A stretch of DNA of 64,000 nt from an uncultured Aquimarina sp. (GTDB lineage Bacteria; Bacteroidota; Bacteroidia; Flavobacteriales; Flavobacteriaceae), in contig CANLCT010000017.1 in NCBI GenBank assembly GCA_947489195.1, forward strand, positions 1 through 64,000, in the 5' to 3' direction. Below the pieces are notes generated by a model. That model saw nothing but the letters and a program-made list of their open reading frames with translations, did no database searches and had not been told where the DNA came from. The position numbers were made by a program, and so were the translations under genes. Numbering within the stretch: position 1 is the stretch's first letter; the number at the start of each line of letters is the position of its first letter. This document shows, piece by piece, positions 1 through 10,566 of the stretch.

Positions 1-372
1 AACTGAAGATATTCATAACTGATTTTTACTCTAAAATAAGGCTTTTTATACAATTATGGATAATTACGGATATTCAATAAATCAAAGATAATTGATAAAT
101 ACAATAACTTAATTTTGGGTAATTTGATTATTTTTTTCTATTAAATTAATTAGTGTGCGAAATTTTATAAAGTGCAGATTTCTAATTATTAGGTGTAGTT
201 TAAAATGTAAAGGATGCGTCAAAAGTGTTTTTTGTTGAAGACTTATGTTTTTTTATGTTTTTTGTTAATTATTTAACCATTTGTTGCAATGTGTGATCTA
301 TTTATGCTAGAAATAAAGTGTTTGTGTACATAAGTTTGATTTTACAAACTAATTTAATATCTAAACTAAAGT
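1..372. other. AT-rich intergenic region upstream of first susC
   Basis: No convincing open reading frame or RNA gene is visible on either strand. The region is very AT-rich with several T-runs. It presumably holds the promoter and any operator for the first susC gene; the last 40 bases carry a -7-like box and a leader ending AAACTAAAGT before the start codon, which resembles the leader of the second susC (AAACTAAACT). Confidence 0.6.
331..338 (+). promoter_or_regulatory. possible -7 box of first susC
   Basis: TAAGTTTG matches the Bacteroidota -7 consensus TAnnTTTG and lies 34 bases before the start codon. No TTTG at the normal -33 spacing is visible, so this is only a candidate. Confidence 0.35.
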
Positions 373-3300
373 ATGAAAAATGCCTACTATCTAATTAGTC
401 GTAAGCAAAAGTTGTTGTTTACAGTTGTTATATGGATAAATATTTTTTTTGTATCGGCACAAACGAAAACGATTTCGGGGGTGGTTTCAAGTAAAGAAGG
501 TCCAATCCCAGGAGCGATAGTTAAAATTAAAGGGGAAAGTAAAGGAACAATAACTGATTTTGATGGTATTTATACTATAGGAGCTAAAACAGGAGATAAA
601 TTAATATTTGAGTATATAGGTTATAAAACGCAAGAAATAGTAGTTGGTAAGACCTCTGCAGTCAACGTAAAACTTGAAACTGATATCACTGATTTAAATC
701 AAGTAGTTGTTGTTGGTTATGGAAGTCAAAAAAGGAGTGAAGTTACAGGAGCGATCTCTTCGGTAGATGGAGATGAAGTAAAAAAGTTTGCAACTTCTAG
801 TTTTCAACAAGCGCTACAAGGTAAAGTAGCAGGGGTAACTATATTAGATTCTGGAGGTGAGCCTGGTGAGGGGCCTATTGTACAAATTAGAGGAGTTAAT
901 ACTATTTCGTCTAATAGAGCAGGGGCATTTCCTGGTGATCCAAATTTAAATCAGCAAAATCCAACAACCTCAGGCTTAACTCCATTGTATGTGGTAGATG
1001 GTGTTCCTTTTGATAATAACCCCAATATTAGCCCTAATAATATTGAAAGTATAGAAGTGTTGAAAGATGCGGCTACCACAGCAATTTATGGAACAAGAGC
1101 TGCGGCGGGTGTGATTTTAATTCAAACTAGAAGAGGACAAAAAGGTAAAACCGCTATAGATTTTACTACTTATACTGGTTTTGATAGGGTTACTTCTAAA
1201 GTAGATGTGGTAAATACTAGAGAAGCTTTTCTTATACATAGGACAATACATGATAACAATACACCCGATCAAAGGTATTTTTCAATTTTACAGAGAAATA
1301 GAAATGCCTTGCGATATGACGTGGATTGGCAAGATTTTGTAATTAGAGAAACAGCACAATTGACAAATGCAAATTTGAGAATTTCAGGCGCTGGAAAGGA
1401 TATAAATTACAATCTTTCATTAGATAATTTTAACCAAGCGGGTAAATTTAGAAACTCTAAATATGAAAGAACAATTTTAAGAGGAAATGCTGGCTTTAAT
1501 AAAGGGAAGTTTAATGTGTGGAGTTCTATGAACGTATCTTTTGGAAAAAGACAATTAGCGCCATGGGGGCTTCTAGGAGATGCTTTGGTTTTGGCACCTT
1601 ATACGCGCCCTTTTGAAATTGGTAAAACAAATATTATAGCCCCGTTTGGACTTGGAACTGACGGAACCGTAAATGAAACTTTTGATGCTCCAATAGGGAA
1701 TTTGGCAAGAAAATTTGCTCAAGATAACCGAAGAGATGAATTTGCCTTTGGGTCTAACATAGGGATTACGTATTCTATTTTAAAAAATCTAAAAGCAAAA
1801 TTGAATTTAGGAGGGAGTAGAACTACAAATTTTTCAAGATTTTTTCAGCCCAAGCAAGAAGTTTTTTCAGAATTTACAGGGCTAATTGATGAATCAAGAA
1901 CACAAGAGGCGTCCATACAAAATTATAATACGGCATATCAATCCTTCTTAAGAGAGTTTACATTGGATTATGATAAGTTTTTTGGACCTCACAGAGTAGG
2001 TGTTTTAATAGGGGCATCTGCAGAAGAGCGAACATGGGAAGAATTAAGAGTGGAAGGAAATACGTTTTTAAGTCCAGATCAAAAAACAATTACCAATGCG
2101 GCAATAACAAGTCGGTCGGAGCAAAATGTATTCCCAACAAATTCAACAGGTTTTTTAGGGCGTTTAAAATATGAATATGATAAAAAATATTTGATACTAG
2201 CAAATGCTCGAAGAGATGGTTCGAGCAAGTTTGCACCAGAAAATAGGATAGGATATTTCTGGGGAATTTCCGGAGGTTGGGTAGCAAGTAAAGAATCTTT
2301 TATAGCTGATTCGGAATCAAGTATACTTTCCGAAATTTCTAATCTTAAACTTAGAGCAAGTTATGGTAGAGTAGGAAATGATAGAATTGGAGATTTTTTA
2401 TTTTTAAGTCCATTAGGATCTAATCAAAATCCGGTTTTTAATGGAGGGTCCGAATTGGGTGCCTCCAGAACAGGTATCGGGAATAAAGATCTAAAGTGGG
2501 AAACAAGTATAACTCAAAATTACGGATTAGATCTAGGACTGTTTAACGGAGCATTCAGTTTAAATGCAGACTATTATGTTGTAGATAAAGAAGATTTATT
2601 GTTCGGAATACCAACACCTCCATCTGGGGGAGTAAATGGAGGTACTATAGTGGTTAATTCTGGTGAGCTAAGGAACAAAGGACTTGAATTAGCGGTATCG
2701 TATCAAAATAGAAAAAAAGCCTTTAAATGGGGGGTAACGGGGACGTATACACAAAATGATAATGAAGTTTTAACACTAAGCGGTACATCCACAGATTTGA
2801 TTGAAGGAGGAAGTCCTATTCCTTTTAATAACAGTGTGGTGCCAACACCAGTTACATTTATTAGACCAGGATTTAGTGCTGGTGCATTTTTTTTAATTCC
2901 CACTAATGGTATTATAACTAATGAAGAAGATTTAGAAGCTTATCAAGGAGAGGTGTCAAATGTTTTAGGTAAAAGATCAAACGAAATCAAATTAGGAGAT
3001 GTAAGGTTTGTGGATCGTTTAACTGAAGATAATTTAAAACCAGTTGTAGATGCTAATGGACAACCTGTACTGGATACAGATGGGAATGTTCAATTTGAAG
3101 CAGGTCAAGATGGTGTGCTAGATAGTGGTGATGGTGTTATTAATGATGATGATCGAGTTTTTGCAGGAAATAATATACCAGATTTTGAGGTGGGGTTAAA
3201 TTTTAATGCAGAATTTAAAAATTTTGATTTTTCAATGCAATGGTTTGGTTCTTTTGGTCATAAGGTGTTTAATGGTCCCAAAAACCTAACCTATGCATTT

Positions 3301-3666
3301 ACAAGTCATAGAGATATAGCTTACCAGTTTTCTGCAGTAAACCCGAACTCTACCATAGCAGCAGCCAGAACCAATGGTACTCGTGACCCAAACGTGAGTT
3401 CGGCTTCAGATTTATTTTTAGAGGATGGGGATTTTGTGCGATTAAGAAGTATTCAACTAGGTTACTCCTTCCCTGATAAGGTATTAAAGGATGTTGGACT
3501 TACAAAGTGCAGAATTTATGTGTCTGCTCAAAATTTACTCACCATTACAGATTACAGCGGTTTTGATCCCGAAGTAGGAGGTGACGGTTTGGCAACAAGA
3601 GGTTTAGATATAGGAAATCAGCCAGTATCTGCAAGAGGAATTTTTGGACTAGAATTAAGCTTTTAA
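373..3666 (+). CDS. SusC/RagA-family TonB-dependent outer-membrane receptor (first copy)
   Basis: An outer-membrane TonB-dependent transporter that with its SusD partner imports oligosaccharides or other oligomers. A signal peptide ends near residue 29 (VSAQ). A carboxypeptidase-like regulatory domain covers about 33-105 (TDFDGIYTI), followed by the SusC hallmark VVVVGYGSQK at 111-120. The plug domain (DVVVVG-like start to about 250, with ESIEVLKDAATTAIYG) and a long beta-barrel ending in a terminal phenylalanine follow. At 1097 residues it is full length. The SusD gene starts 11 bases downstream, so the two are co-transcribed. The substrate cannot be read from sequence and no degradative enzyme is adjacent. 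Confidence 0.95.
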   Translation: MKNAYYLISRKQKLLFTVVIWINIFFVSAQTKTISGVVSSKEGPIPGAIVKIKGESKGTITDFDGIYTIGAKTGDKLIFEYIGYKTQEIVVGKTSAVNVKLETDITDLNQVVVVGYGSQKRSEVTGAISSVDGDEVKKFATSSFQQALQGKVAGVTILDSGGEPGEGPIVQIRGVNTISSNRAGAFPGDPNLNQQNPTTSGLTPLYVVDGVPFDNNPNISPNNIESIEVLKDAATTAIYGTRAAAGVILIQTRRGQKGKTAIDFTTYTGFDRVTSKVDVVNTREAFLIHRTIHDNNTPDQRYFSILQRNRNALRYDVDWQDFVIRETAQLTNANLRISGAGKDINYNLSLDNFNQAGKFRNSKYERTILRGNAGFNKGKFNVWSSMNVSFGKRQLAPWGLLGDALVLAPYTRPFEIGKTNIIAPFGLGTDGTVNETFDAPIGNLARKFAQDNRRDEFAFGSNIGITYSILKNLKAKLNLGGSRTTNFSRFFQPKQEVFSEFTGLIDESRTQEASIQNYNTAYQSFLREFTLDYDKFFGPHRVGVLIGASAEERTWEELRVEGNTFLSPDQKTITNAAITSRSEQNVFPTNSTGFLGRLKYEYDKKYLILANARRDGSSKFAPENRIGYFWGISGGWVASKESFIADSESSILSEISNLKLRASYGRVGNDRIGDFLFLSPLGSNQNPVFNGGSELGASRTGIGNKDLKWETSITQNYGLDLGLFNGAFSLNADYYVVDKEDLLFGIPTPPSGGVNGGTIVVNSGELRNKGLELAVSYQNRKKAFKWGVTGTYTQNDNEVLTLSGTSTDLIEGGSPIPFNNSVVPTPVTFIRPGFSAGAFFLIPTNGIITNEEDLEAYQGEVSNVLGKRSNEIKLGDVRFVDRLTEDNLKPVVDANGQPVLDTDGNVQFEAGQDGVLDSGDGVINDDDRVFAGNNIPDFEVGLNFNAEFKNFDFSMQWFGSFGHKVFNGPKNLTYAFTSHRDIAYQFSAVNPNSTIAAARTNGTRDPNVSSASDLFLEDGDFVRLRSIQLGYSFPDKVLKDVGLTKCRIYVSAQNLLTITDYSGFDPEVGGDGLATRGLDIGNQPVSARGIFGLELSF

Positions 3667-3677
3667 AATATTGAGTT

Positions 3678-5468
3678 ATGAAAAAAATAATAAAAAAATT
3701 AACGATATTGTTTGTTTGTATTCAATTAACAAGTTGTAATGAAGAAGAATTTCTAGAAGCTAAAAATATAAACACACCAGATGCAAATTCTTTTGTGTCA
3801 GACAGGGGTACAGCACAAGCAAGTGTATTCGCAATTTATGGAGCCTTACAGGATTCAGATATATGCGGTGGTAATGCTACGCGATCATATGAGGCAATGA
3901 GTCATACTGCTAAAGCCCCTCATTTTAATCAAACAGGTGATATAGCATCATTAAATAATTTGTCATTTAGTGTCGATGGTGGCATTGTACTTGGAGCTTT
4001 TAGTAAGTTGTATTTAATGATTGATAGAGCTAATTTGAGTATTGCGGGGATTAATAATTTGCCAGTAGGTGTTATAACGCCAAGTTTAAGGCAAACGCTG
4101 TTAGGTGAAGCACATTTTTTGCGTGGTCTAGCTTATTTTTGGTTAATGAGAACCTATAATCAAGGATCTGTTCCGTTAATTACAGTAAGCTCAAATACCA
4201 TTCAAGAAACGCAACAAAATGATAATGCTCCAAGGAGTCAGGTGTTACAACAAGTAATGGATGATTTTAACTTTGCGAAAGCCAATTTACCATTGCTTAA
4301 AAGTAACAGAATGATTTCAGTTGTTGGCGAGTCGATTGAATTGAATCCATGGGAAGAAAAATTTATAGGGAGAGCGACATGGGGGGCAGCAGTTTCATAT
4401 TTAGGTAAAGTGTATTTATACGAAAATGAATTTGATAAAGCTGCTGCAGAATTTAAAAGTGTTATTGATTCAGAGGAATATAGTTTAGTTGAAAATTTTG
4501 TCGATAATACGAACACTTTAGGGGAGTTTAACTCAGAATCAATTTTTGAGGTAGGGTATTCCGATTCGCCTCCAGTTGTTCAGCCTAATTTTGGAGGGGG
4601 AGAAGGAGCAACAGTAAATGAAACAACAACTAGAGCTTACCAGTTTAACTGGGGTAATGGAGGTTGGGGTACTACACATACTTCCAACTTTATAACAGAA
4701 TTATTTAAAAGTGATATTGTTGATGAAAATGATCCTCAAAATTATATGGATGGTGATACATCTAATAAATCTCCAGAAAATTTTACTGGATTTTCTAAAA
4801 GATGTAACTCAAGTATTGCTTTTGTTGGTGATAATACCACATTTTATAATCGAGATTTAAGGTTAGGTCAGGATAATATAAATGAAGGTACTTCAAATTC
4901 TATATGTAGAAAATTTACTAATTGGAATTTAGCCAATGAGCCCGCAGTTGCCGTATCTGCCATTAACGAACGATTAATGAGGTTAGCCGATGTCTATTTG
5001 ATGTATGCCGAAGCTTTGTTGCGTGGTAGTGGAGATGCATCTGAAGGTTCTGTAAATGTAACTGAAGCTGTTTTTTATATAAATCAAGTAAGGAAAAGAG
5101 CAGGGGTAATTGATTTAGAAACTTTATTTGGAGTGCCTCGAAGGTATATGCAAGTTGAAAATAATAGGACTACAGGGGTGATAAACCCAAAAGAATTTCC
5201 AGTTAGGGCCTTAGATGCAGAAAATATTTTAAATCACCTTTGGGATGAAGAGCGTATATTAGAGTTTGCTTTTGAAGGTAGAGGTATCTCATGGCAAGAC
5301 CTTATTCGAAGACCAGATCTAGTAGCGCGTATAGAAGAACTAAATAGTTATGAGTATGTGCATTGGGGAGCTAAAAATGAGTTTGAGACAGCAGTTCAAA
5401 ATATAGCAAGTGACCCTAATGGAGCAATTTATTTCCCAATACCGGCAATTGAAGAATTAAGAAAATAA
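3678..5468 (+). CDS. SusD/RagB-family nutrient-binding lipoprotein (first copy)
   Basis: A surface lipoprotein that acts as the lid of the adjacent SusC transporter. The signal peptide ends at a lipobox cysteine, residue 20 (QLTSC). The N-terminal SusD region contains the TPR-like helices (LLGEAHFLRGLAYFWLMR) typical of the family, and the C-terminal RagB part includes LMRLADVYLMYAEALLR and the ERILEFAFEGRG motif. At 596 residues the length is normal. It lies 11 bases after susC and 5 bases before the next lipoprotein, giving a tight three-gene unit. Confidence 0.93.
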   Translation: MKKIIKKLTILFVCIQLTSCNEEEFLEAKNINTPDANSFVSDRGTAQASVFAIYGALQDSDICGGNATRSYEAMSHTAKAPHFNQTGDIASLNNLSFSVDGGIVLGAFSKLYLMIDRANLSIAGINNLPVGVITPSLRQTLLGEAHFLRGLAYFWLMRTYNQGSVPLITVSSNTIQETQQNDNAPRSQVLQQVMDDFNFAKANLPLLKSNRMISVVGESIELNPWEEKFIGRATWGAAVSYLGKVYLYENEFDKAAAEFKSVIDSEEYSLVENFVDNTNTLGEFNSESIFEVGYSDSPPVVQPNFGGGEGATVNETTTRAYQFNWGNGGWGTTHTSNFITELFKSDIVDENDPQNYMDGDTSNKSPENFTGFSKRCNSSIAFVGDNTTFYNRDLRLGQDNINEGTSNSICRKFTNWNLANEPAVAVSAINERLMRLADVYLMYAEALLRGSGDASEGSVNVTEAVFYINQVRKRAGVIDLETLFGVPRRYMQVENNRTTGVINPKEFPVRALDAENILNHLWDEERILEFAFEGRGISWQDLIRRPDLVARIEELNSYEYVHWGAKNEFETAVQNIASDPNGAIYFPIPAIEELRK

Positions 5469-5473
5469 TAGTT

Positions 5474-6967
5474 ATGAATAAATTTAAATTTTACAGTTTA
5501 GTAGTGGTACTATTGTTTTCTTGTACTACTAGAGATGATTTTAAAGTACCTGAAGGAGCTGTGGCTTCTCCATTTATTATTTCAGGAATTATTGAGTCAG
5601 ATGACCGAACATTAAAGTCAAGAATTGATTTTGATGTAGAATTCTTGGATGGAACTATTGATTCGGAAAGTAGAGAATGGATTTTTCCAGAAGGCAGCGT
5701 AGATTTTGTTGAAGGAAATACTACAAGTGAAAAAATACTAGTAAAAATGCTTAAAGAAGGAGAACTTGATGTTGTGTTAAGAAGTGGAGGTAAAGAAGCT
5801 ATTGAAACTATAAAAGTATTGAGTAAAGTTGAAGGCACAATTAATGCCGAGCCAACGGATCCTGAAGCTACGGGGTTTAGATTTGATGTGGTATCAAATA
5901 CATTTGTAGTTGAGGCGGGTACCGAAGTTCAATTTACTGAGCAGACCAAAGGAGAATTAGAAAATTTTATATGGAAATTTCCAGGGCAGTCACCAGATGT
6001 ATCTGATGAACCAAACCCGGTAATTACATTTAATAATTTAGGAGATTTTAAATTCAACTTCAGAGCAACTTCGACATTGCCTTTTGGCGACTTAAAAATT
6101 CCTTTTTTTCCTCAAGCAGGCGAAGAAATTTTTTTTGATTATACGGTTATTCCTAGTTCAAAACCTTTAGAATTAAGATCAGTTACCGAAAATGAGAATG
6201 GTGAAATTTTGATTACTTTTTCAAGATCACTTAATCCAGAAACATTGGAGGAGTTAAGTAATTTTAATGTAAAAGTAGGTGGTGTCGAAGTGCCTTTAGA
6301 AAGTGTAGCGGTTAGCGAATCAAGTTCGCAAAATATATTGTTAAAGCCCGTTACTAATATTAGGAATTCGGAAATGGCTACACTTTCGTATGAAATAGTA
6401 ACATTAACTTCAGTTGATGGAGTTGGTGCAGTTTCAGAGTCATTTATAGATAAGGAAGTGCTATTATATGATCCGAATTTAATAGAAAAAGACCCAAGCT
6501 TTGAAGGAGGCAACCTGCAATGGATTATTGATCCCAATAGCAATAACGCCGCAGGTGTTGTGTTAGAATTAGCATCGCCAGGTAATGAAAGTGAAACGGC
6601 TTTAAGCGTGTCAGGTTTTAAAGCTGGCAATAATTTTACAGTAGCCTTAATGGATGCTTTGAATGTGAAACAAAACCAAACATTAAAATTGACATTTGAT
6701 TATAAAATTCCTGCAGATTTTGCAGGAAACACCCAAATTACTTTTCGTTTATTTGAAGATGGTGGCTTTTCAGACATGTTCAAAACTTTTAATAATGTAA
6801 ACTGTTGTGGTTTAATAGCTAATGGAGAATGGAATACACTGTCAAAAGAGTTATCTAATAAGATTTCAAGTGATTTTAGATCAGGAATTTATATGCAACT
6901 TATTTCTAATGATGTGAATGCATCAAATATTTTAATTGATAATATTGAAATTAAAATTATTGAATAG
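5474..6967 (+). CDS. PKD-like surface lipoprotein (SusE/F-position)
   Basis: A 497-residue lipoprotein (lipobox cysteine at residue 17, LLFSC) in the SusE/F position after SusC/SusD, so probably a surface glycan-binding accessory. A PKD-like beta-sandwich is suggested around residues 130-205 (IWKFPGQSPDVS, FNNLGDFKFNFRATS). A middle domain around 220-330 resembles a bacterial Ig-like fold, and the C-terminal 150 residues look like a jelly-roll carbohydrate-binding module (DPSFEGGNLQW). No catalytic motif is visible. It starts 5 bases after susD and is followed by an intrinsic terminator. The binding target is unknown. Confidence 0.75.
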   Translation: MNKFKFYSLVVVLLFSCTTRDDFKVPEGAVASPFIISGIIESDDRTLKSRIDFDVEFLDGTIDSESREWIFPEGSVDFVEGNTTSEKILVKMLKEGELDVVLRSGGKEAIETIKVLSKVEGTINAEPTDPEATGFRFDVVSNTFVVEAGTEVQFTEQTKGELENFIWKFPGQSPDVSDEPNPVITFNNLGDFKFNFRATSTLPFGDLKIPFFPQAGEEIFFDYTVIPSSKPLELRSVTENENGEILITFSRSLNPETLEELSNFNVKVGGVEVPLESVAVSESSSQNILLKPVTNIRNSEMATLSYEIVTLTSVDGVGAVSESFIDKEVLLYDPNLIEKDPSFEGGNLQWIIDPNSNNAAGVVLELASPGNESETALSVSGFKAGNNFTVALMDALNVKQNQTLKLTFDYKIPADFAGNTQITFRLFEDGGFSDMFKTFNNVNCCGLIANGEWNTLSKELSNKISSDFRSGIYMQLISNDVNASNILIDNIEIKIIE

Positions 6968-6987
6968 TAAAAGGTTAACTTTAATTT

Positions 6988-7014
6988 AGGAGTTGTGAAA
7001 GCAACTCCTTTTTT
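6988..7014 (+). terminator. intrinsic terminator abutting the next start codon
   Basis: A perfect 8-bp stem (AGGAGTTG/CAACTCCT, loop TGAAAG) is followed by a run of six T. It closes the first SusC/SusD unit. It ends only four bases before the ATG at 7019 of the FG-GAP gene, so that gene must rely on read-through, on an internal promoter or on transcripts starting inside the terminator. Its presence argues against the in-frame GTG at 6995, which lies inside the stem. Confidence 0.85.
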
Positions 7015-7018
7015 GTTT

Positions 7019-10000
7019 ATGAAATTAAGATATATATTATTAATTAATATGGTTTTTCTTTTTGCTTGTACAACAGAAAGTGAAAAGAAAGAATTAACCC
7101 TTTTTTCTAGTTTAAATCCCGAAGATACAGGGATTCATTTTTCTAATACTATTAAAGAAAACTACACTAATTTTTTTGGCGTATATAATTATGCATATAA
7201 TGGAGGAGGTGTAGCTGTAGGAGATATCAATAATGATGGGTTGTCCGATATTTACTTTACAGGAAATCAGGTTGAAGATAAATTGTATTTAAATAAAGGA
7301 AATTTTGTTTTCGAGGATATAACGGAAAAGGCTGGAATAAAAAACAAGACTTCATGGCATAATGGAGTAGTTATGGCAGATGTAAATGCAGATGGGTTGT
7401 TAGATATATACATATGTAAAGGAGGGTGGAAGGACAATGAAGCAGAAAGAATGAATTTGTTGTATATAAATCAAGGCGGAGCAAAGTTTAAAGAAAAGGC
7501 AATAGAATATGGAATAAATGATACTGGTTTTTCGATGATGGCTAGTTTTTTTGATGCCGATAATGATAATGATCTTGATTTGTATGTAATCAATAGACCT
7601 GCTAATTTTTTTATAGATTTTGATAAAGTGCTAGCAGGGAGGGATAATACATTTTCAATATATAAAGATAAATTATATATAAATCAGAATAATCAGTTTG
7701 CAGAGCAATCCGAAATTAAAGGAATAACAAAAAATTTCGGGCATGGGCTAGGCTTAGTTACAAGTGATTTAGATAATGATGGAGATGTTGATATTTATGT
7801 AGCTAATGATTATAATGAGAATGATTACCTATATGAAAATAAAGGGAAAGGAGTTTTTAAAGAATCAATAACAAAACATACAAATCATGTTGCATATTAC
7901 GGAATGGGGGTTGATATTGTTGATATCAACAATGATGGCTTAGAGGATATTTTTGAATTAGATATGTCACCCGAAGATTATTACAGATCAAAGGTAAATA
8001 TGCCATCTATGCGGGTCGATGAATATACAAAAGCATTAAAGGCAGGTATACACAGACAAAGTATGCATAATGTATTGCAATTAAATTCTACATCAGGTTT
8101 TTTTTCCGAAATAGGACAATTATCTGGGGTAGCTAAAACTGATTGGAGTTGGAGTTGCTTAGGTGTTGATTTGGATAATGATGGTTGGAAGGATCTATTG
8201 GTAACTAACGGTTACAAAAGAGATATTTGGAATAAAGATGTAAAAAAAGAATTTGAAAAATATACCTCGGATCCAAATACGGCTAAAAAGCCTAAAAATC
8301 AAATTATAAAAGAAATTGTTAATCTTTATCCTTCTAAAAAATTATCAAATTATGCCTTTAAAAATAAAAAGAATTTAAGTTTTGAAAATTTAGCTGAAAA
8401 ATGGGGTTTAAGCAAGCCAAGTTTTTCGAACGGAATGGCAACTGCAGATTTAGATAATGACGGAGATTTGGATATCGTAATGAATAATATCGATGATAAG
8501 GCTTTTGTGTACAAAAACAATTCAGAATTATCGAAAAATAATTTTTTGAGATTAAAATTAAAGGGACCTGTAAAAAACCCTTATGGATTAGGAGTTAAGG
8601 CAACTATTTTTTGCGCAAATAAAAAACAATATCAAGAATTTAAAACAGTCCGTGGTTACTTGTCAAGCGTTGAACCCATTATTCATTTTGGACTAGGTAG
8701 CACAAAAAAAATAGATTCATTGTTAATAAAATGGCCCGATGGGAAAAGTCAATTATTATATGATATACCTATAAATAAGCAAATGAATGTTTTTTATGCA
8801 GTAGCGGTATATAGAAAAGAAAAAAGAGAATTAAAGCCTCAAATCTTTAAAGAATTATCAAGTGAATATTTTGGAATTAATTATGAGCATCATGAGAATG
8901 ATTATAACGATTATAGTAAACAAATTTTGTTACCTCATAAGCTTTCCGAAGAAGGTCCGATAATACAAGTCGCTGATGTGAATGGAGATGAACTCAGTGA
9001 TTTTTTTGTAGGAGGAGCAAAAGGGCAATCTGGAGTATTATTTATTCAAAATCATAAAGGGACATTTGATAAAAAGAAGCAGTTTTCATTTGATTCAGAT
9101 AAACATCATGAAGATGTTGGAGCTGCTTTTTTTGATGCTGATGGTGATAAGGATTTAGATCTTTATGTAGTAAGCGGTGGGAATGAAGAAGCTGAAGGAA
9201 GTGAATATTATAGAGACAGGCTTTATATAAATAATGGAGAAGGAATATTTGAAAAATCAAAACAACAAATACCAATAAAGTCAAGTGGTTCATGTGTTGT
9301 TCCCTTTGATATGGATGCTGATGGTGATTTGGATTTGCTTATAGGTAGTAGGCATATGCCAGAAAAGTACCCTAGTGCTCCGGATAGCTTTATTTTAGAG
9401 AATAATAATGCCCATTTTATAGATGTAACGGCTGAGATTGCACCCGAACTAAAAAAACTAGGTATGATTACAGATGCTGATATTGTGGATTTGAATAATG
9501 ATGGAAAAAATGAATTAGTATTTGTAGGCGAATGGATGCCAATTACAGTTTTTGTTAATGAAAATGGGATATTCAAAAATAGGACGAATCAATTTGGTTT
9601 TGAAAATACAAAGGGGTGGTGGAATTGTATTAAGGTCACAGATTTTGACAAGGATGGTGATTTGGATTTTTTTGCAGGGAACTTAGGTTTAAATTACAAA
9701 TTTAAAGCATCAAAAGAAAATCCTTTAGGGGTAGTAGCTTCAGATTATGATAAAAATGGAACTTTCGATGTTTTTTTAACAAAAAAGATAAATAATAAAA
9801 CAGTTCCTATTAGAGGAAAAGAGTGTGCTACACAGCAAATTCCTAGTTTGTCTAAAAAAATACCAACATTTGAAGCCTTTGCTAATGCAGATATACAAGA
9901 TATTTTAGGAGAAGATAATAAAGGAGAAGAGTTACAAGTGGAAATGTTTGAAAGTGTTTATATAGAGAATAAAGGACAGAATAATAAATTTAAAATAAAA

Positions 10001-10315
10001 CCATTGCCTATTGAAGCTCAATTTTCAATAATTAATGCTTTTATAGTCGATGATTTTGATCATGATGGTGAAAATGATGTTTTGTTAGCAGGAAATCGTT
10101 TTGGAGTTGAGTTAGAAACAACACCATCAGACGCGTTACAAGGTTTGTTGTTAAAAAAGAAGACGAATACCAATAATTTTAATGCGATTGGCTCGATTAG
10201 TGGATTTAATATTAGTAAAAATGTAACATCATTAAAACTTATCAGTAGTTCCTTAAAAGGAAAGGCGATTTTGGTAGGTATTAATAATAATAAATTGAGG
10301 CTATATTCATATTAA
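7019..10315 (+). CDS. giant FG-GAP/VCBS-repeat lipoprotein with UnbV/ASPIC domain
   Basis: A 1098-residue lipoprotein (lipobox cysteine at residue 17, FLFAC). Two beta-propeller-like halves carry 14 DxDxDG-type calcium-binding repeats: seven before and seven after a central UnbV/ASPIC domain at about 520-600. Examples are DLDNDGDVDIYV and DFDKDGDLDFFA. The family (CRTAC1/ASPIC-like) is common beside SusC/SusD pairs in marine Bacteroidota, but its biochemical role is not established. I infer a surface adhesion or glycan-binding role. The start is set at the ATG rather than the GTG at 6995 because the GTG lies in the terminator stem and the ATG begins a clean lipoprotein signal. Confidence 0.85.
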   Translation: MKLRYILLINMVFLFACTTESEKKELTLFSSLNPEDTGIHFSNTIKENYTNFFGVYNYAYNGGGVAVGDINNDGLSDIYFTGNQVEDKLYLNKGNFVFEDITEKAGIKNKTSWHNGVVMADVNADGLLDIYICKGGWKDNEAERMNLLYINQGGAKFKEKAIEYGINDTGFSMMASFFDADNDNDLDLYVINRPANFFIDFDKVLAGRDNTFSIYKDKLYINQNNQFAEQSEIKGITKNFGHGLGLVTSDLDNDGDVDIYVANDYNENDYLYENKGKGVFKESITKHTNHVAYYGMGVDIVDINNDGLEDIFELDMSPEDYYRSKVNMPSMRVDEYTKALKAGIHRQSMHNVLQLNSTSGFFSEIGQLSGVAKTDWSWSCLGVDLDNDGWKDLLVTNGYKRDIWNKDVKKEFEKYTSDPNTAKKPKNQIIKEIVNLYPSKKLSNYAFKNKKNLSFENLAEKWGLSKPSFSNGMATADLDNDGDLDIVMNNIDDKAFVYKNNSELSKNNFLRLKLKGPVKNPYGLGVKATIFCANKKQYQEFKTVRGYLSSVEPIIHFGLGSTKKIDSLLIKWPDGKSQLLYDIPINKQMNVFYAVAVYRKEKRELKPQIFKELSSEYFGINYEHHENDYNDYSKQILLPHKLSEEGPIIQVADVNGDELSDFFVGGAKGQSGVLFIQNHKGTFDKKKQFSFDSDKHHEDVGAAFFDADGDKDLDLYVVSGGNEEAEGSEYYRDRLYINNGEGIFEKSKQQIPIKSSGSCVVPFDMDADGDLDLLIGSRHMPEKYPSAPDSFILENNNAHFIDVTAEIAPELKKLGMITDADIVDLNNDGKNELVFVGEWMPITVFVNENGIFKNRTNQFGFENTKGWWNCIKVTDFDKDGDLDFFAGNLGLNYKFKASKENPLGVVASDYDKNGTFDVFLTKKINNKTVPIRGKECATQQIPSLSKKIPTFEAFANADIQDILGEDNKGEELQVEMFESVYIENKGQNNKFKIKPLPIEAQFSIINAFIVDDFDHDGENDVLLAGNRFGVELETTPSDALQGLLLKKKTNTNNFNAIGSISGFNISKNVTSLKLISSSLKGKAILVGINNNKLRLYSY

Positions 10316-10566
10316 TAGATAATTAATAGGGTATTTTTTTGATCGTGTAAAAAAAAAAACAACGAAATTGTTATAGTGATTTTGCTGTTTTGTAGGAAAA
10401 TTAAACTTTTGTTTATAAGGGTGTTATTGCTAGAAAAAGCGTTAAGGTCTCGCTGCTAGAGGTTTTGCGGGGGTATTTTTTTTTCACAATAATGCTATTT
10501 TTTTTGAAATAGTCTTATTAAATGTTTAGATTCGTGTCTTATGAATTAAATTATTTAAACTAAACT

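Noticed and set aside
6995..7018. GTG start codon giving an extra eight residues on the FG-GAP lipoprotein
   Set aside because: The GTG is within the stem of a clear intrinsic terminator and the added residues spoil the lipoprotein signal; the ATG at 7019 is better.
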